A stretch of DNA of 64,000 bases from Natronogracilivirga saccharolytica (GCF_017921895.1 NZ_JAFIDN010000003.1:186001-250000); one strand, 5' to 3'; shown: positions 34,927-42,559, counted from the first letter of the stretch. Program-made: numbers and translations. Notes: a model not told the origin generated them from the letters alone.

Positions 34927-36147
34927 TTACTTTCTTGCTGCTTCAAGGACATTTAATCTCATTACCTTTATCAGTGGAAACAGGAACACTACTATTGCGA
35001 TCAGGAAGACGAAGAATCCCTGTGTGTAGAACTGATCGGCGGCAAAGGACATCGGCAGGACGGGTTCAAAACCGAAATCTATTACGGCCTGGGCGGCATC
35101 GCCGCTGAGTGCAATGGGATCCATCCACTTGAGAATCAGCCAGGCGGCAGCAACGCCGGCAAGCGAGCCCAGGATGCTGATGAACAGGGTTTCCAGAAAC
35201 AGAACCGCTGCCAGTCTGCCTCGCTTCATCCCGACGGAGATCAGTACACCGAATTCGCGGAGGCGCTCCATGGTCATGGTGAGGATGGTGCCGAGGAATC
35301 CGAACCCGATCACGATATACAGTACGAGCGTAAAAAAGCGGGGACCAGCCAGGTCCATTTCCATCAGATCAAGCAGTTCGGGCATCAGCTCCGGCCAGGT
35401 GAATACGACCAGTTCGCTGTCTTTGCCTTCAAATTCGCTCTTGAGCGACGAGGCCACCCGGTTGGTTTGCCGTTCCTGCTCCGGGTTGATCATCAGTTTG
35501 CTGATGTATCCTTCGGCGGAGAGCAGTTCCTGCGAGGCCGGCAATGACAGGTACACTACCTGGTTATTCAGCTCCCGCATCGGGTGTTCGACGATGCCGC
35601 TGATCTCAAACAGCGCGCTTGCCGACATGCCGAACCGGCCCTGACCAATCAGTGCCAGAGTATCGCCGACTTCAAGCTGAAGACGTCTTGCCAGACCCTC
35701 GCCTAACACCGTTTTTCGTTCGTCAATACCGAAAAACCGTCCATCCTTCAGGTAGTTCTTGATTTCATTGACTTCGTGCTCGTTCTCCGGTTCAATACCG
35801 AACACAGCCGCACCCCGTGTGGATTCGTCATTGGCGGCCAGCATGAATGTTTCAATTCGCGGCAGGATGCTGACGATGCGGTCATCTGCGGCTGCCACAC
35901 GCTCCCGCATTTCCTCGTCAAAATAAAAGGTGTTGTCGAGCGAGGCCTCATCGTCGTAACGATAATCCTGAATCTGAAGATAGCCGGTGTTGAAATTCAC
36001 CATCCGGTCGATCATCAGTTCATAGCTGCCGCGGTTAACCGATTGCATCACAACCGCTGCCATCACCGCAAACACAATAGCAGAGACCGTAATCAGTGTG
36101 CGGCGTTTGTTTCTCCAGATATTTCTCCAGGCAAGTTTAAGATACAT
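34927..36147 (-). CDS. FtsX-family ABC permease (first)
   Basis: This 406-residue protein begins MYLKLAWRNIWRNKRRTLIT, with one N-terminal helix, a periplasmic domain (about 45-270) and three C-terminal helices containing MTMERLREFGVLISVGMKRG. It is a paralogue of the following permease and probably forms a heterodimer with it. The start codon lies only a few bases from the left inverted-repeat arm of the four-helix-bundle cassette, so transcription from the LolA-like gene must cross that insertion. Confidence 0.9.
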   Translation of the reverse strand: MYLKLAWRNIWRNKRRTLITVSAIVFAVMAAVVMQSVNRGSYELMIDRMVNFNTGYLQIQDYRYDDEASLDNTFYFDEEMRERVAAADDRIVSILPRIETFMLAANDESTRGAAVFGIEPENEHEVNEIKNYLKDGRFFGIDERKTVLGEGLARRLQLEVGDTLALIGQGRFGMSASALFEISGIVEHPMRELNNQVVYLSLPASQELLSAEGYISKLMINPEQERQTNRVASSLKSEFEGKDSELVVFTWPELMPELLDLMEMDLAGPRFFTLVLYIVIGFGFLGTILTMTMERLREFGVLISVGMKRGRLAAVLFLETLFISILGSLAGVAAAWLILKWMDPIALSGDAAQAVIDFGFEPVLPMSFAADQFYTQGFFVFLIAIVVFLFPLIKVMRLNVLEAARK

Positions 36148-36149
36148 AG

Positions 36150-36798
36150 CCAGTTATCAGTTATCAGTATACAGTGATCAGTTATCAGTTGACAGTAAGC
36201 AGTTTTCAGATGCGAAAGTGTGAAGTAATTACTTTTTATCTGTGTTGGTGTAAGGTTGAACAGGTAGAAAACTCTTATGGGTATCAGCATTTAACGGATT
36301 ATACCTGGACATAACAGTTCACACTCAGACTTGGTGAAAATGGATAATAATTTGTATGAGAAAGCATATTCGTTTTCTATTCGCATTGTCAGGTTGTATC
36401 ATTATTTAAGCAAAGAGAAACGTGAGTTTGTTATATCCAGACAGGTTTTGCGTTCGGGAACATCGATTGGTGCAAATGTAGCTGAGGCCAACGGGGCCAT
36501 ATCCGTTTCAGATTTTTCAGCTAAAATCTCTATTGCATACAAGGAGTGCCTCGAAACGAAGTATTGGCTGTGTTTGCTTAAGGATACCGGAATCATCACT
36601 AAACCCTCATATAATTCGATTTACAATAATGCTGACGAACTTGGCAAAATCCTTTTTTCCATTCTCAGAACTACCAGAATCAGTTGCCAGTGATCATTAC
36701 AGTTGTCAGTTATCAGTGATCAGTGAGATAATTTGAAGTAGTCAGATGATGGTTAGTGTTTGCTGGTTACTGTTAACTGATAACTGTTCACTGTTTCA
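36150..36798. mobile_element. Four-helix-bundle cassette bounded by inverted CAGTTATCAGT-type repeats
   Basis: The 650-base gap between the LolA-like gene and the first FtsX gene is filled by a plus-strand four-helix-bundle gene (36331-36693) flanked by repeat arms. The left arm (36150-36209) holds CAGTTATCAGTTATCAG, CAGTGATCAGTTATCAGTTG and CAGTAAGCAG. The right arm (about 36697-36798) holds CAGTTGTCAGTTATCAGTG and TTAACTGATAACTGTTCAC. CAGTTATCAGTT on the left is the inverse of AACTGATAACTG on the right. The arms run exactly up to the flanking genes. No transposase is present, so any mobility would be non-autonomous. Confidence 0.6.
36331..36693 (+). CDS. Four-helix-bundle protein (S23/IVS-type)
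   Basis: This 120-residue protein begins MDNNLYEKAYSFSIRIVRLY (with an MVK lead) and includes the family signature RQVLRSGTSIGANVAEANGA and ECLETKYWLCLL. It belongs to the four-helix-bundle family first found in intervening sequences of 23S rRNA and related to the Avd accessory protein of diversity-generating retroelements. It is opposite in strand to the operon it interrupts. Length is usual for the family (about 115-125). No reverse transcriptase or rRNA gene is nearby; the function of free-standing copies is unknown. Confidence 0.9.
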   Translation: MVKMDNNLYEKAYSFSIRIVRLYHYLSKEKREFVISRQVLRSGTSIGANVAEANGAISVSDFSAKISIAYKECLETKYWLCLLKDTGIITKPSYNSIYNNADELGKILFSILRTTRISCQ

Positions 36799-37554
36799 CT
36801 GAACTCTTTGCATATTTCTCTGGGTGAAGAATCCCTCGTCAATGTCGACATCGAACTCCAGGTGCTGATAGGTCAGAATGGTGCGTTCGTTGTCTTTGCC
36901 GGCGGGGATTACGGTAATGCGGGCAGGGATTTCGCGATCACCGAACCGGGTGACCTGATCCAGTTTCATGGTGTTTACCAGCTCATTGCGCTGATCGTAA
37001 TTTTCCAGGCGGAGCTGTATGTAACTCTGTGTGCAGACCCACATTTTGACTTTTCCCCAGACAATCGGGGTGTCCGGTTTGGGGATCATTTCGATTACAT
37101 ACGCTTCGCGGCCTTCATATTCTTCGGTTCGCAAAAGCTCGTGCTCGTAATCCTCTATGATATCACTGTCCCGGACAAGGTCATCATTGGTGAAATCCGA
37201 ACCCATCCACGATTGTGCCATCATGGAAGAGGGCATGCGCGTGGTGCGGTCGATGCGTGGGTCGTAATTCCATATATCACTGCCGCGCATTAAATAAGCA
37301 GTGCCCTCATCGCGTGACGGAGCGGTAATGACGATCATCGAGTGGTCACGGCCATACTGCCATGAGCGCATGGATACTTCACGCTCATATCGGGGACGCT
37401 CGATTTTCATGGTCATTTCGGCCTCGTTGGAATTTCCGCGCATCACCTGCTCCATGCGGTCGAGAATTTCAGCCGGATCCGGGTCTGAAGCCTGCAGTGT
37501 TGTCGCCATCAGCAGACCTGCAAACAGGGATAAGATGGATATTTTCAGTTTCAT
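36796..37554 (-). CDS. LolA-like outer-membrane lipoprotein-sorting protein
   Basis: The 252-residue protein has a signal peptide (ending TLQAS, about residue 23). PAEILDRMEQVMRG and EMTMKIERPRYEREVSMRSW follow, with a LolA-like half-barrel, DIWNYDPRIDRTTRMPSSMM, and W-GKVKMWV. It matches the outer-membrane lipoprotein-sorting protein family (LolA fold) rather than LolA itself. It is the first gene of the operon, 243 bases after tetR, with a TetR-type operator upstream. I infer that it shuttles a hydrophobic cargo from the FtsX permeases to the outer-membrane partner. Confidence 0.85.
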   Translation of the reverse strand: MKLKISILSLFAGLLMATTLQASDPDPAEILDRMEQVMRGNSNEAEMTMKIERPRYEREVSMRSWQYGRDHSMIVITAPSRDEGTAYLMRGSDIWNYDPRIDRTTRMPSSMMAQSWMGSDFTNDDLVRDSDIIEDYEHELLRTEEYEGREAYVIEMIPKPDTPIVWGKVKMWVCTQSYIQLRLENYDQRNELVNTMKLDQVTRFGDREIPARITVIPAGKDNERTILTYQHLEFDVDIDEGFFTQRNMQRVQ

Positions 37555-37599
37555 AATGATATTGCTGTTATTGAGTTTTTGTTTTTAAATATACGGTTT

Positions 37600-37620
37600 G
37601 ACCAACCACTTGGTTGACTG
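37600..37620 (-). promoter_or_regulatory. TetR-type operator upstream of the LolA-like gene
   Basis: AACCA-CT-TGGTT at 37604-37615 is a perfect 5-base inverted repeat with a 2-base centre, extended by C and G on each side. It lies 46 bases before the start codon. A near-consensus -7 box (TATATTTA on the minus strand, 37593-37586) lies just downstream. The same AACCA-N2-TGGTT pattern occurs upstream of tetR. Confidence 0.6.
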
Positions 37621-37649
37621 CGGGTTTGACTGCGCTTAATAATCTTGCA

Positions 37650-37808
37650 GCCGCCAATCCTGTCCATCATGTCAAATATCAGTCAGCAAATCCGGTGCAT
37701 TATGTTATTTAAGAGTCAGTCAATCCGGTCCATTATGTTATTTATCAGTCAGCTAATCCTGTCCATTATGTTATTTAAAAGTTAGCCAATAGTCGTTTTA
37801 TTTATCAG
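37650..37808 (-). repeat. 33-bp tandem array running into the tetR stop codon
   Basis: Four exact 33-base periods (37650-37682, 37683-37715, 37716-37748, 37749-37781) and a shortened fifth unit (37782-37808) lie head to tail. On the coding strand each unit begins like the tetR tail (CTGATAAATAA) and contains ATGGACCGGAT or a close variant. The last unit covers the final codons and stop of tetR, so the array seems to have grown from the end of the gene. Confidence 0.88.
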
Positions 37809-38475
37809 TCATACGTTGTTCGTAGTATTCCGGTTTCATCAGGATGCGGAAAGCGTGATCCACCACTTCTTTTTTGCGCTCTTCCACAAACTTCCGGTAC
37901 TCTTCCTCATTCAGCCGGAAGGCCTGCATTAAGGTATTCCTGGCAATGATGGGGTATACACACATCCCGATCAGGGAAACAGAAAAATGTTCGGGATTTA
38001 CAGGGTTGTACCTGCCCTCTTTTTGCCCTTCTTCAATCTGCCGAATCATCGTCATGGCGCGCATATCGTCATGATCGGCGTCATCTGATTCGGATAACGG
38101 GGCGTATTTCCGGGTGATGGCAAGCAACCGGTCCGGATTTCTGGCAATTTCGTACATCAGAAACAGCGGAAGCTGCGGGTTGGCGGCCATGACATCAATA
38201 TACCTTTGCACAAACAATTTGATCATATCTTCCACATGAATGGAAGGGTCACGCGTAATTTGTATGATCGGTGCAAGTTGAGTGATGAAATCTTCTTCAA
38301 ATACCTCCTGGAACAACCTCTCCTTGCTCCGGTAATAATAATGCAGCATCGCTTTGTTGATATTGGCTTCATCAGCGATGGCCTGCATGCGGGCACCTTC
38401 CAGCCCTTCACGGTGAAACACCCTGCGGGCGGCTTCTTTTATTTGCTGTTCGGTATTGTTGTCTTTTTGAGCCAT
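37798..38475 (-). CDS. TetR-family transcriptional repressor
   Basis: This 225-residue protein has an N-terminal TetR helix-turn-helix, IKEAARRVFHREGLEGARMQ, then IADEANINKAMLHYYYRSKE (about residues 12-52), and a helical ligand-binding domain. It lies upstream of the LolA-like/FtsX operon in the same orientation. Palindromes AACCA-N2-TGGTT occur in its own promoter and before the LolA-like gene, so it likely represses both itself and the operon until a ligand binds. Its last codons lie within a 33-base repeat unit. Confidence 0.9.
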   Translation of the reverse strand: MAQKDNNTEQQIKEAARRVFHREGLEGARMQAIADEANINKAMLHYYYRSKERLFQEVFEEDFITQLAPIIQITRDPSIHVEDMIKLFVQRYIDVMAANPQLPLFLMYEIARNPDRLLAITRKYAPLSESDDADHDDMRAMTMIRQIEEGQKEGRYNPVNPEHFSVSLIGMCVYPIIARNTLMQAFRLNEEEYRKFVEERKKEVVDHAFRILMKPEYYEQRMTDK

Positions 38476-38527
38476 TTATAATTTCGTGGTAATAAAGTAG
38501 TTAACTAAAGGGATAATCTGAATGATA

Positions 38528-38610
38528 TAACTAAATGGTTAAAACAAATATATTGCCCTGCTGCGCGTTTGTCAAGAGGTTTAACCAAATAATTTTACCA
38601 TATGGTTAAA
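38528..38610 (-). promoter_or_regulatory. tetR promoter with multiple operator-like sites
   Basis: On the minus strand TTGAC (38575-38571) and TATATTTG (38552-38545), 18 bases apart, fit a -33/-7 promoter. Around it lie AACTA-AA-TGGTT (38529-38540), AACCA-AA-TAATT (38583-38594) and TACCA-TA-TGGTT (38596-38607). The first overlaps the start of transcription and the other two are upstream of the -33 box, consistent with autoregulation by TetR. Confidence 0.55.
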
Positions 38611-38727
38611 TTTGTGCCGGGTTATATTGCGAGATGTTATATTGCGGACAAAATATCACACGCAATCAGCAGTTAATTACTTTTGTCAATTAAAAATCAG
38701 CAACTACTGGCACCTGCCGAACAAAAT

Positions 38728-38913
38728 ACATCCAACAAATCAAAAGGCATCCGGTATATCAATAGACACCCGATAAACAAATTACATCCGGTATATCAAT
38801 AGGCACCCGATAAACAAATTACATCCGGTATATCAATAGGCACCCGATAAACAAAATACACCCGGTGTATCAATAGGCACCCGGTAGGTAAAAAGACATC
38901 CAACATATCAACA
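38728..38913 (+). repeat. Minisatellite of about 37 bp in the leader of the DUF3347 lipoprotein gene
   Basis: About five units lie head to tail. The clearest consists of ACATCCGGTATATCAATAGG followed by CACCCGATAAACAAATT, 37 bases. Each unit is itself two related halves of 18-19 bases (CAyCCGrTAwAyCAAwwr). There are no unique spacers. The array ends 25 bases before the ATG at 38939. Between the tetR promoter and this array the only other signal is a 15-base duplication GTTATATTGCGAGAT/GTTATATTGCGGACA at 38621-38649 and a possible -7 box TACTTTTG at 38678-38685. Confidence 0.85.
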
Positions 38914-38962
38914 CACACCAAACCAAATACAGAAATTCATGTTACTCAGGTTACCTTGCGCA

Positions 38963-39553
38963 ATGAAATTTGTTTCCCTTATGCTGCTGGTCTTCATCTT
39001 CCATGGCTGCAAAGATGACGGCAATGAACACCCTCCGGGAGAAATGCCGGAAGAGTCAGCTCATGAGGAAGCCGGCCCGGATATGCAGGAAGAATCAGCG
39101 GAAACTGCTCTTGAAGACACTGCTGCTGAACGTTTTGACTCGGTGCTGGAGGAATATCTGGCTCTGACCGACGCCCTGGTAGCATCCGATACTGAAAGGG
39201 CGGCTTCAAACTCTGAACTGTTCTATGACGCCGTGCAATCGTTTCAGCAAACCGATATCGATGCTTCACTGCGGGCTGATGTGGGAATCCTGAACATGAC
39301 GCTGCTTGAAATGAGTGACATCATCACCGGCAGCACAGATATTGAGGAACAGCGGGGTGCCTATGAAACGCTGTCGGAAACCATGATAGCCATGGTTCAA
39401 CGGCTGGGCCATCAGCGCGATACCCTCTATCATCAGCGCTGTCCGATGGTCAATGACGGCGATGGCGACTGGCTCAGCACAAAGGAGGAGATCCGAAACC
39501 CCTACCACGGTGACCGGATGATGAACTGCGGGTCGACGGTGCAGCAGCTTTAG
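38963..39553 (+). CDS. DUF3347-like lipoprotein
   Basis: From the ATG at 38963 the protein has about 196 residues, with a lipoprotein-like leader MKFVSLMLLVFIFHGC (lipid cysteine about residue 16). A long acidic linker (about 17-60) follows, then a helical domain ending YHQRCPMVNDGDGDWLSTKE, EIRNPY and MMNCGST. This tail matches the DUF3347 domain of the CusB-like and secreted proteins at 15-17.7 kb, although the helical part is more diverged. An ATG at 38939 would add eight residues. The metal-ligand-like residues are conserved, so copper binding is inferred. It is divergent from tetR. Confidence 0.75.
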   Translation: MKFVSLMLLVFIFHGCKDDGNEHPPGEMPEESAHEEAGPDMQEESAETALEDTAAERFDSVLEEYLALTDALVASDTERAASNSELFYDAVQSFQQTDIDASLRADVGILNMTLLEMSDIITGSTDIEEQRGAYETLSETMIAMVQRLGHQRDTLYHQRCPMVNDGDGDWLSTKEEIRNPYHGDRMMNCGSTVQQL

Positions 39554-39578
39554 GTCCGGACATGCACTTCATGCGTTA

Positions 39579-39665
39579 TGCCGGGGCACACATAATCGTA
39601 AACCCCGGTCCACAGTGTCACAAATCGTCCAGCAACCCGGTTCATCCTGTCACAAATCGTCCAGC
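39579..39665 (-). repeat. 32-33-bp tandem array running into the stop of the TPR gene
   Basis: Two clear units (39601-39633 and 39634-39665) and a diverged third (39579-39600) lie in tandem. On the coding strand each contains GCTGGACGATTTGTGA, the end of the TPR gene with its stop, followed by a GGACCGGGGTT-like part. The GGACC core recurs in the tetR and FtsX arrays. Confidence 0.85.
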
Positions 39666-40444
39666 ATCTCGCGCATATTATCTTTCCAGCGCTCATCGTC
39701 ACTGGTAAGAATTTCCTGTTGGAGTCCCTTTTCCAGTGACTGACGGGCCTTGTCTTCTTCTCCGATGGTCAGATAGAATTCTGCCTGGTCATGATAGTAT
39801 AGAACGTACTGCGGGTCCAGCTCAATGGCTTTTTTGAAGGCTTCGCGGGCGCTGTCGTTACTGGCACCTTCCGGGGCTCCTCCAAATAACGCATTGGCAG
39901 CCAGGCGCTCCATGCGCGACAGGTTTGCCGCACGATGGTGCCATACGCCCAGTACATTCCATGCGCGGGAGTATTCAGGGTCCAGTTCTACCGCTTTTTC
40001 GGCGTGTTCGCGGATTTCCGTGGATAATCTCAGTCGCTCTCTAGCCCCTGCACTCTGGGCTTTCCTGCCGACAGCGGCGGAATAGGCGAAGTGCGATGCG
40101 GCACTGTCAGGGTAGGCCTCGAGCATTTTTTTGGCAAGCTCGTGGGCCTGCTCATAATGTGCTTCCTCATCCCTGCTTCGGCTCTGGCGGTTTCCGATTG
40201 AGGTGTGCAGTATAACGGCATTCCACAGTGCTTCAAAGTGCTGCTCGTCCTCTTCAAGAACTTCTTCAAATGCCTTCAGGGCCTCTTCGTCCTTGAAGTC
40301 ATTTTTCAGCTCCATGGCATGTTTAAGCTTTTCTTCAGAACCGGACTTTGCAGCAAGTGAAGTTTGCGGAAAAAATGCGGAAACTCCGGCCACCAGCAAG
40401 GTCAGCATCAGATACGTGAATAATTTGAGTGAAAGTGTTTTCAT
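39650..40444 (-). CDS. TPR-repeat protein, periplasmic
   Basis: With the ATG at 40444 the protein has 264 residues and a signal peptide MKTLSLKLFTYLMLTLLVAG ending near TSLAAKS; an upstream ATG at 40462 adds six residues. Several tetratricopeptide-like helices follow: EALKAFEEVLEEDEQHFEAL, HAEKAVELDPEYSRAWNVLG and AFKKAIELDPQYVLYYHDQA. Such proteins act as scaffolds; no partner is identifiable. Its stop codon lies in a tandem repeat. Confidence 0.85.
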   Translation of the reverse strand: MKTLSLKLFTYLMLTLLVAGVSAFFPQTSLAAKSGSEEKLKHAMELKNDFKDEEALKAFEEVLEEDEQHFEALWNAVILHTSIGNRQSRSRDEEAHYEQAHELAKKMLEAYPDSAASHFAYSAAVGRKAQSAGARERLRLSTEIREHAEKAVELDPEYSRAWNVLGVWHHRAANLSRMERLAANALFGGAPEGASNDSAREAFKKAIELDPQYVLYYHDQAEFYLTIGEEDKARQSLEKGLQQEILTSDDERWKDNMREMLDDL

Positions 40445-40469
40445 TGAAAGTATCAGGCTCATATTTATA

Positions 40470-40635
40470 CAAGGTTACATTTCCGGCTGCCTCTTTTAGC
40501 AGGACTGCCTTTTATAAGGTTACATATTCTAAGGGTATATATTTTAAAGTTACAAGCTTCTATGAAACTGCATTTTCCACACGGTTACTTTTTGGAACGT
40601 TACAATTTTTCTGCCTGGTTACGTAATTCAGATGT
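40470..40635. repeat. Degenerate repeats of AAGGTTACAT/GTTAC type
   Basis: The gap between the TPR gene and the DUF4412-like gene contains diverged copies around ACAAGGTTACATTT, ATAAGGTTACATATT, TTAAAGTTACAAGC, CACGGTTACTTTTTGG and ACGTTACAATTTT, spaced about 25-45 bases. Nothing else was recognised there. Confidence 0.45.
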
Positions 40636-40731
40636 TTATTCCGGTGGATATTTAATCCGGCTAACGACGTGACTGTATTTTAAGCCATTCGCCATAGCAG
40701 TAACGGTACCTGAAAAAATGCGGCAGGCGCA

Positions 40732-41439
40732 TCAGTAATCCGGTATAGTGACATTTATATCACGATAGCTGGCAGGCACTTCGAACAGTTCCGGAGCAAG
40801 GGTCTCTTCAACGATGTCATACAACCTGATGTTGATTTTCGTCTCTTTTCCCTCATAGAAAACAAGAAACGGGAAAAAGCCGGCAGGGACATCATGTTTA
40901 AGCAGTCGCGAGAGCGCCGGATTGCCGAAATCAGGAAACTGAAAATACCCGTAACGGCTCGCGTCAACCGGAGACCACAGGACAAAGTCTTCATCCCTGT
41001 CGGTATGAATGATATATTCGTTGCTCAAAACTCCGGAAATCATCTGCTCGTTTCCGGTAAACGCAAATCTGTCCACCCGGTCAATCAGTGCTTCACCGCG
41101 GTCAGCAAGTTCCTTGAAGGCAACTTCGGAATACCCGCCCACCTCATGCATGAGTATCACCACCTGATCATGATCCTGCGCCATCAGCAAGGTCATGGAT
41201 CCGCCCATCAGAGGATCATCGATTTCCAGACGGATCAGGTTTCCTTTTATCCGGTAGCGGAACTCCTGCTCCATCCCGTTGATATCCAGATCGTAGTACA
41301 AGGTACCCTGAAAATAGTCGGGATCCGTATCCGGTGCGCCTGACGGGTTGGCATAACCACTGGCTGACACACTGCCAGAACCATATCCCGAAAGCGAAAA
41401 AAGTGAAACAAGCAGAATCGCACAAAGAAATCGTTTCAT
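40732..41439 (-). CDS. DUF4412-like exported protein
   Basis: The ATG at 41439 gives 235 residues starting with a signal peptide MKRFLCAILLVSLFSLSGYG; longer starts add an unrelated N-terminus. YFQGTLYYDLDINGMEQEFR, IKGNLIRLEID and MGGSMTLLMAQDHDQVVIL match the pattern of DUF4412 periplasmic proteins (LolA/LppX-like fold). The later LSNEYIIHTD and VTIPDY segments fit the same. Function unknown; a lipid- or ligand-binding envelope role is possible. Confidence 0.7.
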   Translation of the reverse strand: MKRFLCAILLVSLFSLSGYGSGSVSASGYANPSGAPDTDPDYFQGTLYYDLDINGMEQEFRYRIKGNLIRLEIDDPLMGGSMTLLMAQDHDQVVILMHEVGGYSEVAFKELADRGEALIDRVDRFAFTGNEQMISGVLSNEYIIHTDRDEDFVLWSPVDASRYGYFQFPDFGNPALSRLLKHDVPAGFFPFLVFYEGKETKINIRLYDIVEETLAPELFEVPASYRDINVTIPDY

Positions 41440-41647
41440 TTGCGTACCCGAAACCGGGAGTTTATGGCGCATAATTGATGGTGCCGCACGGATTACCATG
41501 CCGCATTGGTATTGAACTGGCAGCCTGCTATTTTTGAGTTCGGGCAGAAAAATATCACCCCATTAAATATTGCCACATAGGATATCACCGCATATCTCTG
41601 TATAAGGTAATAAATATCAGTAAAAAAAAGGAGCGGCATATAAAATT

Positions 41648-42559
41648 ATGCAAAAAGTAATGATAATGGGAAGCGGTGCCGTTGGCGGATACTACGGCGC
41701 GCATCTGGCATCAACGGAGGGAGTTGACGTCAGCTTTGTTGCCAGGGGCAGACATCTTGAAGCGATCAGGAAGAACGGCTTGAAGATTACCGGCAATAAG
41801 GAGCTGCATGTTAAAAGTGTCCGGACTCTGGAGCATCCCGAAGAACTGGGGCACCCTCCCGACCTGATCATTGTTGCAGTGAAGTCGTTTGACACCCCCG
41901 ATGCCATAAACATGATCCGCCCGGTGGTGCGGTCCGGCACCATGATACTGACACTGCAAAACGGACTGGAGAATTATGATCTGCTGGCGGCTGAGTTCGG
42001 AAAAGAGAGGGTTATCCGCGGATTCTGTCAAATTGGTGTGGAGGTGACCGAACCCGGGGTAATTGATTACAGAGGCATGTCCCGTGTGGTTTTTGGAGAG
42101 GAGAGCGGGGCATCATCTAACCGGGTGATGCAGCTGCAGAAAATGTTCGAACTTGCAGGCGTTCCCGCCAGGGTGAGTGACAATATCCGCAAAGACAGCT
42201 GGCTGAAATTTATCTGGAACGGCATATTCAACATGATTACCGGCATCTCCGGTGTTACAACCGACAGAATTTTCGAGGATGATGACACTCTCGCAACAGC
42301 CCGGGAGTTGTTTTTTGAAATGAAGGCGCTGGCCGGTGCTTCAGGTGTATCCATAACGGATGAGGACGTAAGCAAGATCATTGATGATACCCGGAAGCTG
42401 GGTGCTTTCCGCACATCCACATATCAGGACCGCCTCAAGGGAAAACCGCTTGAATATGACACTTTCTGCGGATATGTCGTCAGAAAGGCGGATGAATACG
42501 AGCTGGAAGTTCCGGTTAACCGGACCCTTTACAGTTTGTACAAGCTCCGGGAGAGATGA
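41648..42559 (+). CDS. panE: 2-dehydropantoate 2-reductase family protein
   Basis: This 303-residue protein begins MQKVMIMGSGAVGGYYGAHL (NADPH-binding Rossmann motif). It has VKSFDTPDA, LQNGLENYDLL and the catalytic-lysine helix DSWLKFIWNGIFNMITGIS, then the C-terminal helical domain with RTSTYQDRLKGKPLEYD. This matches ketopantoate reductase, which makes pantoate for coenzyme A synthesis. Family members with other substrates exist, so the symbol is likely rather than certain. Length is normal (about 300). Confidence 0.82.
   Translation: MQKVMIMGSGAVGGYYGAHLASTEGVDVSFVARGRHLEAIRKNGLKITGNKELHVKSVRTLEHPEELGHPPDLIIVAVKSFDTPDAINMIRPVVRSGTMILTLQNGLENYDLLAAEFGKERVIRGFCQIGVEVTEPGVIDYRGMSRVVFGEESGASSNRVMQLQKMFELAGVPARVSDNIRKDSWLKFIWNGIFNMITGISGVTTDRIFEDDDTLATARELFFEMKALAGASGVSITDEDVSKIIDDTRKLGAFRTSTYQDRLKGKPLEYDTFCGYVVRKADEYELEVPVNRTLYSLYKLRER

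Noticed and set aside
36331-36693. Part of a diversity-generating retroelement (Avd-like protein)
   Set aside because: No reverse transcriptase, template repeat or variable repeat pair was found nearby; the protein fits the free-standing S23-type group.
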